Of a stretch of 64,000 nucleotides of DNA, positions 26,637 through 34,873 are shown piece by piece. A program made the position numbers and the translations under genes. The notes below the pieces were generated by a model. The model was not told where the DNA came from. It made no database searches and saw nothing but the letters and a program-made list of their open reading frames with translations. Within the stretch, counting starts at the first letter, position 1; every line of letters begins with the position of its first letter. Location of the stretch: positions 1-64,000 of the forward strand of contig JBCBRH010000002.1 of assembly GCA_039819785.1 (NCBI GenBank). The letters are read 5' to 3'. The stretch comes from JBCBRD01 sp039819785. GTDB taxonomy: Bacteria; Pseudomonadota; Alphaproteobacteria; Rhizobiales; Hyphomicrobiaceae.

Positions 26637-28058
26637 ATGTCTGCCAACGTCGTCGCATTGCTTTATCTGGTCTCAGGCGTCTTGTTCATTCTGGCGCTGC
26701 GGGGGCTATCCCATCCCGAGACTTCGCGTCAGGGCAACATGTACGGCATGATCGGCATGGCCATCGCCGTCATTACCACCATGACGCAGATGCAGGCGAT
26801 CGGCGATCCGCGCACGTTGGGGATCATTGCGCTTGGTCTGGGTGTTGGCGGGGTCATTGGCGCCGTGATTGCGAAACGCATTCCCATGACGGCGATGCCC
26901 GAACTGGTTGCCGCGTTTCACTCGCTCGTGGGTCTTGCAGCTGTGTTTGTGGCTGCTGGTGCGCTCTACGCGCCTGATGCGTTCGGAATTTTGAACGTCT
27001 CAGGAGATTCGACCAGCGGTGTGAAAGCGGCCAGCTTGTTTGAGATGGCGTTGGGCGCTGCGATCGGTGCCATCACGTTTACAGGCTCTGTCATTGCGTT
27101 TGCCAAATTGTCGGGCAAGATGTCTGGCTCGCCGATCATTCTGCCAATGCGGCACCTGATCAACATTGCACTGTTCGGTGCGATTGTTGTCCTGATCGCG
27201 ATGTTCATGTTTTCCGGCGGCAACACGACGATGTTCTGGTTGATCACCATCCTCGCACTCGTCTTCGGCGTGTTGATCATCATCCCCATCGGCGGCGCCG
27301 ATATGCCAGTCGTCGTTTCGATGTTGAACTCTTATTCAGGGTGGGCTGCTGCCGGTATCGGCTTCACGCTCGGCAACATCGCGCTGATCATCACCGGTGC
27401 GCTGGTGGGCTCATCGGGTGCGATTTTGTCCTACATCATGTGTAAGGGCATGAACCGGTCGTTTATCTCGGTCATTCTGGGCGGTTTCGGTGGTGAGACC
27501 GCAGGTCCTGCTGCTGGCGCTGAAGCGCGTCCGGTCAAACTGGGTTCGTCTGAAGATGCCGGCTACATCCTGAAAAATGCTCAGAAGGTGATTATCGTTC
27601 CAGGTTACGGCATGGCCGTGGCTCAGGCGCAGCACGCTCTGCGCGAGATGGCCGATGCGCTGAAGGAAGAGGGTGTTGAGGTCAAATATGCAATCCACCC
27701 GGTTGCCGGGCGTATGCCGGGCCACATGAACGTTCTGCTGGCTGAGGCGAACGTGCCCTATGACGAAGTGTTTGAACTCGAAGACGTCAACTCTGAGTTC
27801 CAGCAAGCTGATGTGGCCTACGTTATTGGCGCCAACGACGTGACCAACCCAGCAGCTGAAGACGATCCAGCTTCGCCGATTTACGGCATGCCGGTTCTGC
27901 AGGTTTGGAAGGCTGGAACTGTGATGTTCAACAAACGGTCGCTGGCATCAGGTTATGCGGGTATCGACAACACGTTGTTCTACAAAGACAACACTATGAT
28001 GTTGCTCGGCGATGCCAAGAAAATGACAGAGCAGATCGTCAAATCCATCGCCGATTGA
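26637..28058 (+). CDS. pntB: NAD(P) transhydrogenase subunit beta
   Basis: The 473-residue protein starts at ATG 26637 (the longer frame from 26571 is not supported). About nine membrane helices occupy residues 1-275, including GIMG-like repeats, ADMPVVVSMLNSYSGWAAAG and LVGSSGAILSYIMCKGMNRS. The C-terminal NADP(H)-binding domain III has IIVPGYGMAVAQAQHAL, HPVAGRMPGHMNVLLAEA, YVIGANDVTNPAA and MFNKRSLASGYAGIDN. All are diagnostic for PntB. With PntAA and PntAB it completes the inner-membrane transhydrogenase. A strong terminator lies 40 bp after the stop. Confidence 0.97.
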   Translation: MSANVVALLYLVSGVLFILALRGLSHPETSRQGNMYGMIGMAIAVITTMTQMQAIGDPRTLGIIALGLGVGGVIGAVIAKRIPMTAMPELVAAFHSLVGLAAVFVAAGALYAPDAFGILNVSGDSTSGVKAASLFEMALGAAIGAITFTGSVIAFAKLSGKMSGSPIILPMRHLINIALFGAIVVLIAMFMFSGGNTTMFWLITILALVFGVLIIIPIGGADMPVVVSMLNSYSGWAAAGIGFTLGNIALIITGALVGSSGAILSYIMCKGMNRSFISVILGGFGGETAGPAAGAEARPVKLGSSEDAGYILKNAQKVIIVPGYGMAVAQAQHALREMADALKEEGVEVKYAIHPVAGRMPGHMNVLLAEANVPYDEVFELEDVNSEFQQADVAYVIGANDVTNPAAEDDPASPIYGMPVLQVWKAGTVMFNKRSLASGYAGIDNTLFYKDNTMMLLGDAKKMTEQIVKSIAD

Positions 28059-28097
28059 TGCTCTGGTGCACGGCGGATTTGTAAATCCGTGTAAATC

Positions 28098-28129
28098 GCC
28101 CGCCGATGGTTGTCATCGGCGGGCTTTTT
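28098..28129 (+). terminator. Rho-independent terminator after pntB
   Basis: GCCCGCCGATG (28098-28108), loop GTTGT, CATCGGCGGGC (28114-28124), then TTTTTG and TTTT. A perfect 11-bp GC-rich stem followed by a U tract ends the pnt operon. Confidence 0.94.
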
Positions 28130-28280
28130 GTTTTCCCTTAAACATGGTGGGGCTTCCTGCCCGGTGTTCTCTAACGCGAGGCCTCAACTCATCGAGCGTC
28201 ACGCTTTGGAAGACGTCGGCGTGCTGAAGCCCTTTGAGAGAACCTGTACAATTGTTTTTGGCGGTCGAGCGGGGGATGTT

Positions 28281-29129
28281 TTGGCACCCTTAAAAACGAC
28301 TTTGAGGGGCCGTCTGGCATTGGGCGGAGCCGTCACCGTTCTGGTGATGACGATCGGCTACGGCGCGATCGCTGCTTATCTCTTTTCAAACCAGAAGGCC
28401 TTCATTTTTCAAACACCTGGCTCAACGGCCGGTGTGGCTGACATACACGCTGCGATGCCCGGCAGTCAAAACGTGACGATCACAACGACTGACGGCGAGA
28501 GACTGTCCGCCTGGTACCGGCCACCATCCATCGACGGGCAGCCTGTCTTCTTGTTTTTCCATGGAAACATCGGCGGGTTGGATTATGCACGCAACCGATG
28601 GGAACGGGTGTTCGATAGGGGTGCGGGGGCTTTGGCGTTTTCATTTCGTGGCTATCCAGGCTCTACCGGTGCACCCAGTGAGGCCGGTCTCTATGAGGAT
28701 GCGCGCGCTGCTTATCGCTGGCTTCGTGATCGACATGGCTCGGACACCATCGTTCTGCATGGTCTGTCGCTTGGCACTGGGCCGGCGGCAAAGCTTGCAA
28801 CCGAAGTGGATGGGCATGCGCTGATCCTCGAAGCTGGTTACACAGCGGTGTCCGATCTGGCTGCTGAACGGTATTTCTGGCTGCCGGTGCATGCCTTGCT
28901 CACCGATCCATTTGAGACGCGAGAGATCGTTTCAAAAGTACGCATGCCTGTCATGATCGCGCATGGAACGCGTGACAGCATTATTCCTTTCGCACATGCG
29001 AAACGGCTGTTTGCTCTTGCGCGTGAGCCAAAAGTGTTTGTCGAAATCGCCAATGGTGATCATTCCACGTTGGTTCGGGATGGCCTTTATGGCCATGTCT
29101 GGAAGTTTCTAGACGGGCTTAAACCCTGA
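28281..29129 (+). CDS. alpha/beta hydrolase, Bem46/YqkD-like (copy 1)
   Basis: The open frame reaches back into the pntB terminator, so the true start is internal. I favour TTG 28281, preceded by GGGGGA, giving 282 residues; this is uncertain. An N-terminal membrane anchor (about 13-40) is followed by FLFFHGNIGGLDYARNRW, FSFRGYPGSTGAPSE, the nucleophile motif HGLSLGTGPAA, the acid in HGTRDSIIPF and the His in NGDHSTLV. The triad is therefore complete. The protein is probably tethered to the inner membrane. It is paralogous to the hydrolase at 30707-31576; the substrate is unknown. Confidence 0.82.
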   Translation: MAPLKTTLRGRLALGGAVTVLVMTIGYGAIAAYLFSNQKAFIFQTPGSTAGVADIHAAMPGSQNVTITTTDGERLSAWYRPPSIDGQPVFLFFHGNIGGLDYARNRWERVFDRGAGALAFSFRGYPGSTGAPSEAGLYEDARAAYRWLRDRHGSDTIVLHGLSLGTGPAAKLATEVDGHALILEAGYTAVSDLAAERYFWLPVHALLTDPFETREIVSKVRMPVMIAHGTRDSIIPFAHAKRLFALAREPKVFVEIANGDHSTLVRDGLYGHVWKFLDGLKP

Positions 29130-29278
29130 AAACAATCAGATATCCTGCGTTTTCGCGTCTCGTTTGAGCATTCACCAGAGTGTGAGTGTCAATTTGTAAA
29201 ATCGGCTTTTGATCACAGCCGTATAGGATAACGTTAGGGTTTGAATGCACAGTGGCAAACATCACTGAGGGGTTCTGC

Positions 29279-29830
29279 ATGGCGCGCATGGTCAACACCG
29301 ACAGTTTGGAAACGGTTCAATTCTCCGTCTGGTCGTCGTGTTGTCGACGCGTCGTTGTGATTTTCGGGCTCGTAATTGCCTTATTTTGGGCCAAGCCCGT
29401 CGAAGCGCGCGTCACAATCGCTGAAATCGCGGGAATGCCGGTAAACTGTACGGACTTTCGTGGCCGCGCGGTGGTGAATATGTCCATCAGCCGGCTGGGC
29501 GATGTGGGGTTCGCGCGAGTTATCAATACCGTGCCGTATATCCTGGTGGACCCTGAGATCATGCGGACATTGCCCAAAAAGCTACAGCTCTTCTTCTATT
29601 CTCATGAGTGCGCACATCACGTTCTTGGCCACTGGTTCAATCCGACGCGTGAAAGCGAGCGGGAAGCGGACTGTTGGGCGGTTCAAAAGCACCGGGACAA
29701 TGGCGATTTCAGCCGCCAGGATGTTGTGAACTTCGCGCCTTGGCTCAGAAAGAGCAGGGGATCGAGCTGGGGTCACTTGCCGGGGCCGGAGCGTGCCGCC
29801 TATCTTCTGGCATGCTTCGACAAGACGTGA
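29279..29830 (+). CDS. small exported HExxH zinc metallopeptidase-like protein
   Basis: The protein has 183 residues from ATG 29279 (GAGGGG at good spacing; an upstream GTG at 29252 is an alternative). A signal/anchor segment (about 22-42) is followed by a short domain with one of the simplest gluzincin layouts: SHECAHHVLGHW (HExxH) and SEREADCWAVQK about 20 residues later, where the Glu would be the third zinc ligand. This resembles a minimal M48-type site. Four cysteines sit in the mature part. It is likely periplasmic. Substrate and role are unknown; activity is inferred from the motif alone. Confidence 0.75.
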   Translation: MARMVNTDSLETVQFSVWSSCCRRVVVIFGLVIALFWAKPVEARVTIAEIAGMPVNCTDFRGRAVVNMSISRLGDVGFARVINTVPYILVDPEIMRTLPKKLQLFFYSHECAHHVLGHWFNPTRESEREADCWAVQKHRDNGDFSRQDVVNFAPWLRKSRGSSWGHLPGPERAAYLLACFDKT

Positions 29831-29933
29831 AGCCAGGCTCGCCAAGTCCGCCTAGCTTGAAACGCGTTCCTGGCTTTTGGAGCAACTTGCTGCCGTGCTT
29901 GGTTGCTCTGCATGATATTGATTTTGGGCTGCG

Positions 29934-30674
29934 ATGACCGGCAATTCTGCAAAAACAGCGCGTCAGTCGCAGTTCGAGCGTGAGGGTGTTGCCATCGTCG
30001 AGCACGCGCTCACGGACGACGAATTGGTTGCGTTGGATCGTCTCGTTCCGAAGTGTAACGACCGTGAAGCCGGATTTCACGTGGGCTCAGACGTACTTGA
30101 TCACATCAGTCGTCATGCTGCCCTGTCGTCGCTTGCCGCGGAGTTTTGTCCAGCTCCTAGTGATGCGCAGTCCATGAGACTGCTTCGTGTGATTTTTTTT
30201 GACAAGCATGAGGGTGTCAACTGGTTTGTGCCATGGCACCAGGATCAGGTTCGCGAGCCGCTGGAGCCTGCGGGCATGGGCGCGCAGAGATCCGCAACTA
30301 GCGGTGATACGGGTGCCGTCTACAGCGCTGCGGGCGTGCGCTGTAAGACTCAGACGCCGCTGCATCTACTCAATAAAATTGTGACACTGCGTGTTCACCT
30401 GGATGATTGCACTGAGGACGATGGACCTATTGAGGTCGTCCCGGGGTCCCACAGGCATGGCGTCATGCGGTCAGCACAGATATTGGATGTTGTCGCGAAA
30501 AGAACACCGCAACTTTGCCTTACGGTACGCGGCGATATTCTGGTGATGCGGCCGTTGCTTGTTCACCGTTCGCAACGCGCAAGGCGCCCCAGCCGACGGC
30601 GTGTGCTGCATTTGGAATATCTGCCTGAGACTGTTTTCGGTTTGCCTGTAAGCCCAACCGAACTGCTGCAATAA
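29934..30674 (+). CDS. phytanoyl-CoA dioxygenase family protein
   Basis: This 246-residue Fe(II)/2-oxoglutarate-dependent oxygenase-like protein has its double-stranded beta-helix iron site visible as His-x-Asp in VPWHQDQVREP and a distal His in LLVHRSQR, with the oxoglutarate-binding Arg expected just after. EVVPGSHRHGVM is the classic PhyH segment. The insert between about 105 and 135 (GAQRSATSGDTGAVYSAAGV) is Gly/Ser-rich. Members hydroxylate acyl-CoAs, amino acids or small metabolites; the substrate cannot be told. It lies 32 bp before the second Bem46-like hydrolase, so the two are probably cotranscribed. Confidence 0.85.
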   Translation: MTGNSAKTARQSQFEREGVAIVEHALTDDELVALDRLVPKCNDREAGFHVGSDVLDHISRHAALSSLAAEFCPAPSDAQSMRLLRVIFFDKHEGVNWFVPWHQDQVREPLEPAGMGAQRSATSGDTGAVYSAAGVRCKTQTPLHLLNKIVTLRVHLDDCTEDDGPIEVVPGSHRHGVMRSAQILDVVAKRTPQLCLTVRGDILVMRPLLVHRSQRARRPSRRRVLHLEYLPETVFGLPVSPTELLQ

Positions 30675-30694
30675 TGACCTGCTGAGGTCACTTT
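30675..30694 (+). other. small hairpin between PhyH-like gene and hydrolase
   Basis: TGACCT, loop GCTG, AGGTCA, then CTTT directly after the PhyH-like stop codon. The 6-bp stem and weak T run could be a partial terminator or an mRNA-processing point inside a two-gene operon. The ribosome-binding AAGGG of the next gene follows immediately. Confidence 0.3.
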
Positions 30695-30706
30695 AAGGGT
30701 AATCAA

Positions 30707-31576
30707 ATGCTAGCCGCAGCTGTGATCATCGCCTTGCTTCTGGTTGCTGGGTGGGTTTTTGCTCCGAGCATTGAGCGCGCCTTGATGTATCTGCCTGACC
30801 CGACCTATGTGAGCCCTGCTGATGCGGATCTGACCGACGTCGAAGAGCTTCGGCTTGCCACGTCCGATGGTGAAACGGTGATTGCGTGGTATGCGCGCGC
30901 ACGACCGGGCGAGCCGACGCTGCTTTACTTTCACGGCAACGCTGGAACGCTCGCCGACCGAAATGAGCGGATTTCAAAACATCAAGAAGCTGGTCGCGGT
31001 GTGTTCATCATGAGCTACCGGGGTTACAGCGGATCGACAGGCAAGCCATCGGAACCCCGCAACGTTGCCGATGCCAAGCTGGCCTACGACACGCTGAGAT
31101 CAAAGGGTGTCGCGGCGGAGGACGTGATCCTTTACGGCGAATCCATTGGCAGTGGCGTGGCTGTTCAAGTGGCCGCCGAAAAGGACGTTGGTGGTATTGT
31201 CCTTGATGCGCCCTATACGTCCATCGTCGATGTCGCTGAAATCTGCTATCCTCGACTGCCAGTGCGGGCCCTCATGCGCGATCGGTATGAGACCCTCGAG
31301 CGGCACCTGCCACGCGTATCTGCGCCCGTGTTCGTGATCCATGGGGAGGCGGATCAGGTCATACCTGTGGAGATGGGGCGAAAAATCGCGGCTCAAGCGC
31401 CTGCGGGCGGCACGATTGTCACCTTTCCCGAAGCTGGGCACACGGACCATTATCTGTATGGGTCTTTTGAAGCGGTCGAGGAGTGGATTTCGAGACTGCG
31501 GCAGGCTGGCGGTTCTTCGACACCATTACGCGGTGCATTTGACCAGGACGCCAAACAGGAAAAAGCCGCAGGCTGA
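30707..31576 (+). CDS. alpha/beta hydrolase, Bem46/YqkD-like (copy 2)
   Basis: The 289-residue protein has an N-terminal membrane anchor (about 2-20) and a complete hydrolase domain: LLYFHGNAGTLADRNERI, IMSYRGYSGSTGKPSEP, the nucleophile motif YGESIGSGVAVQ, the acid in HGEADQVIPVEMG and the His in PEAGHTDHYL. It aligns along its length with the hydrolase at 28281-29129 but is more typical of the family. It is likely an inner-membrane-tethered esterase or thioesterase of unknown substrate. Its stop codon lies inside the terminator hairpin that follows. Confidence 0.88.
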   Translation: MLAAAVIIALLLVAGWVFAPSIERALMYLPDPTYVSPADADLTDVEELRLATSDGETVIAWYARARPGEPTLLYFHGNAGTLADRNERISKHQEAGRGVFIMSYRGYSGSTGKPSEPRNVADAKLAYDTLRSKGVAAEDVILYGESIGSGVAVQVAAEKDVGGIVLDAPYTSIVDVAEICYPRLPVRALMRDRYETLERHLPRVSAPVFVIHGEADQVIPVEMGRKIAAQAPAGGTIVTFPEAGHTDHYLYGSFEAVEEWISRLRQAGGSSTPLRGAFDQDAKQEKAAG

Positions 31577-31602
31577 TCTGGGATCGGGCCAACGGCTTTT
31601 TT
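31561..31602 (+). terminator. bidirectional terminator between hydrolase and rpsU
   Basis: AAAAGCCG (31561-31568) pairs with CGGCTTTT (31593-31600), followed by TT; the loop is 24 nt. The plus-strand stop codon of the hydrolase is within the loop side. On the minus strand the same hairpin ends in CGGCTTTTT, so it can also terminate rpsU transcripts. The long loop lowers certainty. Confidence 0.65.
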
Positions 31603-31664
31603 GATTTTCGGAATTGGTCCTGCGCCCATTGTCGGCGCAACGGCCGAGAGCTTCGTAAGACGAC

Positions 31665-31898
31665 TTAACGGCCTGGACGGGCCGGTTTGCCTGGGACCAG
31701 GCCTTCGCGCTGCAAGCGCTTGCGAGCGAGCTTGCGGGCGCGGCGAACGGCTTCTGCCTTTTCGCGGGCTCTCTTTTCAGACGGTTTTTCATAGTAGTTC
31801 CGCAGCTTCATTTCGCGGAATACGCCTTCGCGCTGCATCTTTTTCTTGAGCGCTTTAAGGGCTTGATCGACGTTGTTGTCTCGAACGAGGACTTGCAC
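31665..31898 (-). CDS. rpsU: 30S ribosomal protein S21
   Basis: The 77-residue basic protein begins MQVLVRDNNVDQALKALKKK and continues EGVFREMKLRNYYEKPSEKR, the full S21 signature, with an extended Arg/Lys helix and a GKPARPGR tail typical of alphaproteobacteria. S21 acts on the 30S platform in initiation. It follows purE-purK in the same direction, the common order in this group, but 216 bp separate it from purK, so it probably has its own promoter. Confidence 0.97.
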   Translation of the reverse strand: MQVLVRDNNVDQALKALKKKMQREGVFREMKLRNYYEKPSEKRAREKAEAVRRARKLARKRLQREGLVPGKPARPGR

Positions 31899-32114
31899 GC
31901 GGGTCCTTTCCTTCAGCCGGGGCCATCCCTCATTGCTCGGGCGGCCGGGATTTCAATGGGTTATTCAGCTGCAGCTAAAACACAAAGGCCCGGACAATGC
32001 CGAGCCGCCAAAACCATCAGCTGATTTGGTGCCGGTATATCAAACACACCGAGCAGTGTCCATAACGGCGTCGCGATTGCCGTTGTTGTTGGACCTGCCG
32101 GTTACAAACGCCGG

Positions 32115-33221
32115 CTATTGCTTTGGTTCAGGCAGATGCAACTGTGTGACATGCCCCATTTTTCGGCCGGGACGAGCTTCATTTTTCCCATAATTGTGTA
32201 CGCTTGCTCCGGGTTGACTCATGTAGGGCCCGACATCGGTGATAGCGTGGCCGATGAGGTTTGTCATGGTCGCATCGGCCGTACGCTGCGTGTTGCCCAG
32301 CGGCAGCCCCGTGATGGCACGAATGTGGTTGTCGAAATGGCTGATGGCGCAGGCTTCCAGCGTCCAGTGGCCTGAATTGTGGACGCGCGGGGCGATTTCG
32401 TTGACCAACAGCCTGGATGGGGTTGCCCCCGTCGAAGCGATTATAAAAAGCTCCACGGTTAGAACGCCAATGTAATCGAGTGCTTCAGCGATTTCCTTTG
32501 CAATCTGCCGCGCACTGTCGAGGATGGGTTCGGGGAGCCCCGATGGTACGGTCGAGGTGTGCAGGATGCCATCACGGTGGATGTTCAACGGGCAATCGTA
32601 GGTGACGAAGCTGCCGTCCGCCGCGCGGGCGCAAATGACGGATATTTCACAGTCAAACGGGACAACGGCTTCGAGGATGGCGGGTGCGCCTCCGATGGCC
32701 TCCAAGGCCCAATCGGCTCCGTCCGCCGACATAATGCGGGACTGCCCTTTCCCATCATATCCAAATCGACATGTCTTCAAGATCCCGGGCGTACCAATCG
32801 TCGTGAGGGCGGCCTTGAGATCCGTGCCGCTGTCGATCTGGGCAAATGCTGGAACGGCAATCGCCAAGCCGTCGATGAAGCGTTTTTCGATGATGCGGTC
32901 TTGGGCCACTTCCAGCGCGCGTGGGCTCGGGCGAACCGGAGCGCCCGTCAGGGCAGCCGCGGCGGCTCCAAGTGGCACGTTCTCGAATTCGTATGTGACG
33001 ACGTCGACGGCCTGGGCGAACGCGGTCATGCGTCCGAGGTTCTCGTAAGGCGCGATGGTTGTTTCACTGGCGACGTCAAAGGCTGGCCCTGATACGTCGG
33101 CGTAGATGTGTGTTCGATAGCCCAGTTTGGCAGCTGCGATCGCCAGCATCCGACCCAGTTGCCCGCTGCCGAGAATGCCGATGGTAGCGCCGGGTTTAAG
33201 CGGTGGGAAAACGTCTTTCAT
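32115..33221 (-). CDS. purK: 5-(carboxyamino)imidazole ribonucleotide synthase
   Basis: The 368-residue ATP-grasp enzyme converts AIR, bicarbonate and ATP to N5-CAIR in purine synthesis. Features are IGILGSGQLGRMLAIAAAKL at the N terminus, TYEFENVP, the ATP-grasp core (GILKTCRFGYDGKGQSRI; EAVVPFDCEISVICAR) and VNEIAPRVHNSGHWTLEA near the C terminus. It works directly with PurE, encoded 57 bp upstream. The start ATG at 33221 gives the usual length. Confidence 0.97.
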   Translation of the reverse strand: MKDVFPPLKPGATIGILGSGQLGRMLAIAAAKLGYRTHIYADVSGPAFDVASETTIAPYENLGRMTAFAQAVDVVTYEFENVPLGAAAAALTGAPVRPSPRALEVAQDRIIEKRFIDGLAIAVPAFAQIDSGTDLKAALTTIGTPGILKTCRFGYDGKGQSRIMSADGADWALEAIGGAPAILEAVVPFDCEISVICARAADGSFVTYDCPLNIHRDGILHTSTVPSGLPEPILDSARQIAKEIAEALDYIGVLTVELFIIASTGATPSRLLVNEIAPRVHNSGHWTLEACAISHFDNHIRAITGLPLGNTQRTADATMTNLIGHAITDVGPYMSQPGASVHNYGKNEARPGRKMGHVTQLHLPEPKQ

Positions 33222-33278
33222 CCGGGCGGGCTGCCTTAGGCTTGATGGGGCTTTATCGGGCTTTGTTTAGCTTCGTGT

Positions 33279-33785
33279 TCAGGCTTCAACGGGACTGTCG
33301 GCGACGGCGGCACTTCGTTTCGCGCGCCAAGCTTCAACGCGAAGTGCGAGATCGGGGTCGTTCAAAGCCAGAACCTGGGCTGCCAGGAGGGCGGCGTTCG
33401 TTGCGCCTGCCTCGCCGATGGCCAAGGTGCCAACGGGGACGCCTGCCGGCATCTGCACGATTGAATAGAGGCTATCGACGCCCGAGAGCGCCTTGCTGGA
33501 GATGGGGACGCCGAAGACCGGGAGGGTTGTCAGGCTTGCGACCATGCCTGGGAGATGGGCTGCTCCGCCTGCACCTGCAATCAAGACCTTTATGCCGCGT
33601 TCGCGCGCCGTCTTTGCGTATTCCACCATTCGGTCTGGCGTACGATGGGCTGATACAATGCGGCTCTCGAAGGCGACACCGAGCGTTTCCAGTGTATCGG
33701 CGGCGTTCTTCATGGTCGGCCAATCCGACTGGCTGCCCATGATGACCCCGACCAGTGCTGGCTTCATAGGGCGCTGTTCGCTCAT
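33279..33785 (-). CDS. purE: 5-(carboxyamino)imidazole ribonucleotide mutase
   Basis: The protein has 168 residues from ATG 33785 (MSEQRPMKPALVG), with GGTGGGA as ribosome-binding site. PurE class I converts N5-CAIR to CAIR. The signature VIMGSQSDWPTMKNAAD is followed by SAHRTPDRMVEYA and IAGAGGAAHLPGMVASLTTLPVFGV, including the active-site His and the Ser/Asp of GSQSDW. It precedes purK in one operon. A longer start at 33809 is less likely. Confidence 0.96.
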   Translation of the reverse strand: MSEQRPMKPALVGVIMGSQSDWPTMKNAADTLETLGVAFESRIVSAHRTPDRMVEYAKTARERGIKVLIAGAGGAAHLPGMVASLTTLPVFGVPISSKALSGVDSLYSIVQMPAGVPVGTLAIGEAGATNAALLAAQVLALNDPDLALRVEAWRAKRSAAVADSPVEA

Positions 33786-34300
33786 CCAGGTCCCACCTGT
33801 GTTCGCCACCTAGCCGATTTTCAGCGGTGGTGGACGTTTCGAGGTTTGTGCCGGCTGCAATGCACGTCAGACGTGCCGCGCTCCGGCGCTGCTGTTCCAA
33901 ACCAACCCAAAGGTGAAATTGGAAAGGCGGGCTTTTACCTGAGCCGCAGCCTGTGCGCAAGTTTCAGGACGCCATCGCGCCATGGTTTGCAGCCCTGCTT
34001 TTCAGGCGTGTTGCTCCACCGAACTTTCGGTTCTGGGAGCTGTGCGCTGTAATTTGGGTCGTGTTGTTGCTGTTTATCCCTGCCTCATGCGCAGCCATTG
34101 GATGATCCCTGGTGCCGTCACTGGTTGGCTTCCAACGAGACAAACTGTTTACGCTCGCGCCGAACATGATCTAGGCTGTGGGTTAGATCGGCTATCATCT
34201 CGTCTGCGCATCTCCACGCACATGCTTTGACCTGTCGGCTCATTCCTGGCGACGGGATTTATGAGCCTGTTTCATATGGTCCGCAAAAGGAGATCATTTC
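33786..34300. other. gene-free stretch, 515 bp
   Basis: No supported gene lies between purE and the CBS protein. Short frames on both strands have shadow-like composition. A perfect inverted repeat GCACGTC-A-GACGTGC sits at 33862-33876, about 80 bp upstream of the purE start. This is a position where an operator could act, but nothing ties it to a known regulator. Confidence 0.45.
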
Positions 34301-34735
34301 ATGCGTGTCGAAGATCTGTTGAAGGCCAAAGGCTCCAAGGTTCATATCATTGATCCAGATGCCATCGTCCCATCGGCTGCGGCGGAACTGGCCAACGCCA
34401 ACGTGGGTGCTCTGGTCGTTTCGCGGGATGGCAAAAAAATCGACGGAATACTGTCAGAGCGCGATATCGTTCGCGGGTATGCCAAGCATGGAGGCGATGT
34501 TTCGCATCTCCATGTCTCTGATCTCATGACGGGGGCAGTGATTACCTGCGGCGCGTCAGATCAGGTTTCGGCTGTTGCCCAGGTGATGACGTCAAGGCGG
34601 ATCAGGCACCTGCCGGTCTGTGCCGGTGATAACCTGATGGGCATGGTCTCTATCGGGGATGTGCTCAAGAGCCGGATCGATGAGGTGCAGCTTGAAGCCA
34701 ACGTTTTGCGCGATGTGGCTTTGGCCGGGCGCTGA
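34301..34735 (+). CDS. tandem CBS domain protein
   Basis: The 144-residue protein is made of two CBS repeats (about 8-62 and 72-128): IVPSAAAELANANVGALVVS, IDGILSERDIVRGYAKHG, then VSAVAQVMTSRRIRHLPVC and LMGMVSIGDVLKSRIDE. Such stand-alone CBS pairs bind adenine nucleotides and act as energy or ion-strength sensors. It has a strong ribosome-binding site (AAAAGGAGATC). The last 16 residues (VQLEANVLRDVALAGR) are typical of this subgroup. The partner is unknown. Confidence 0.92.
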   Translation: MRVEDLLKAKGSKVHIIDPDAIVPSAAAELANANVGALVVSRDGKKIDGILSERDIVRGYAKHGGDVSHLHVSDLMTGAVITCGASDQVSAVAQVMTSRRIRHLPVCAGDNLMGMVSIGDVLKSRIDEVQLEANVLRDVALAGR

Positions 34736-34821
34736 AATCCATAGCGAGACAGTTGGTAGTCGAATTGGCAAACCTAAGTCTGAAAGGTCTTATGGTTTGC
34801 TGACGATGCCTGAGCTTTGAC

Positions 34822-34860
34822 GCGGAGTTGTTCAACGCCTTTCGTGTTGGAAAACTCCGC
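34822..34860. other. hairpin between convergent CBS and ligase genes
   Basis: GCGGAGTT (34822-34829) pairs with AACTCCGC (34853-34860), extended inward by TTCAAC with GTTGGAA (one bulge). It sits between two convergent genes, where a bidirectional transcription end is expected, but no U tract follows on either strand. Confidence 0.4.
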
Positions 34861-34873
34861 GACGTCTCAGCAT

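Noticed and set aside
24473..28058. aa3 subunit IV with pnt genes as a novel respiratory complex
   Set aside because: The adjacency is a usual alphaproteobacterial arrangement; no new component is present.
33964..34230. Short frames on both strands between purE and the CBS gene
   Set aside because: Overlapping frames in several phases, skewed composition, no ribosome-binding site.
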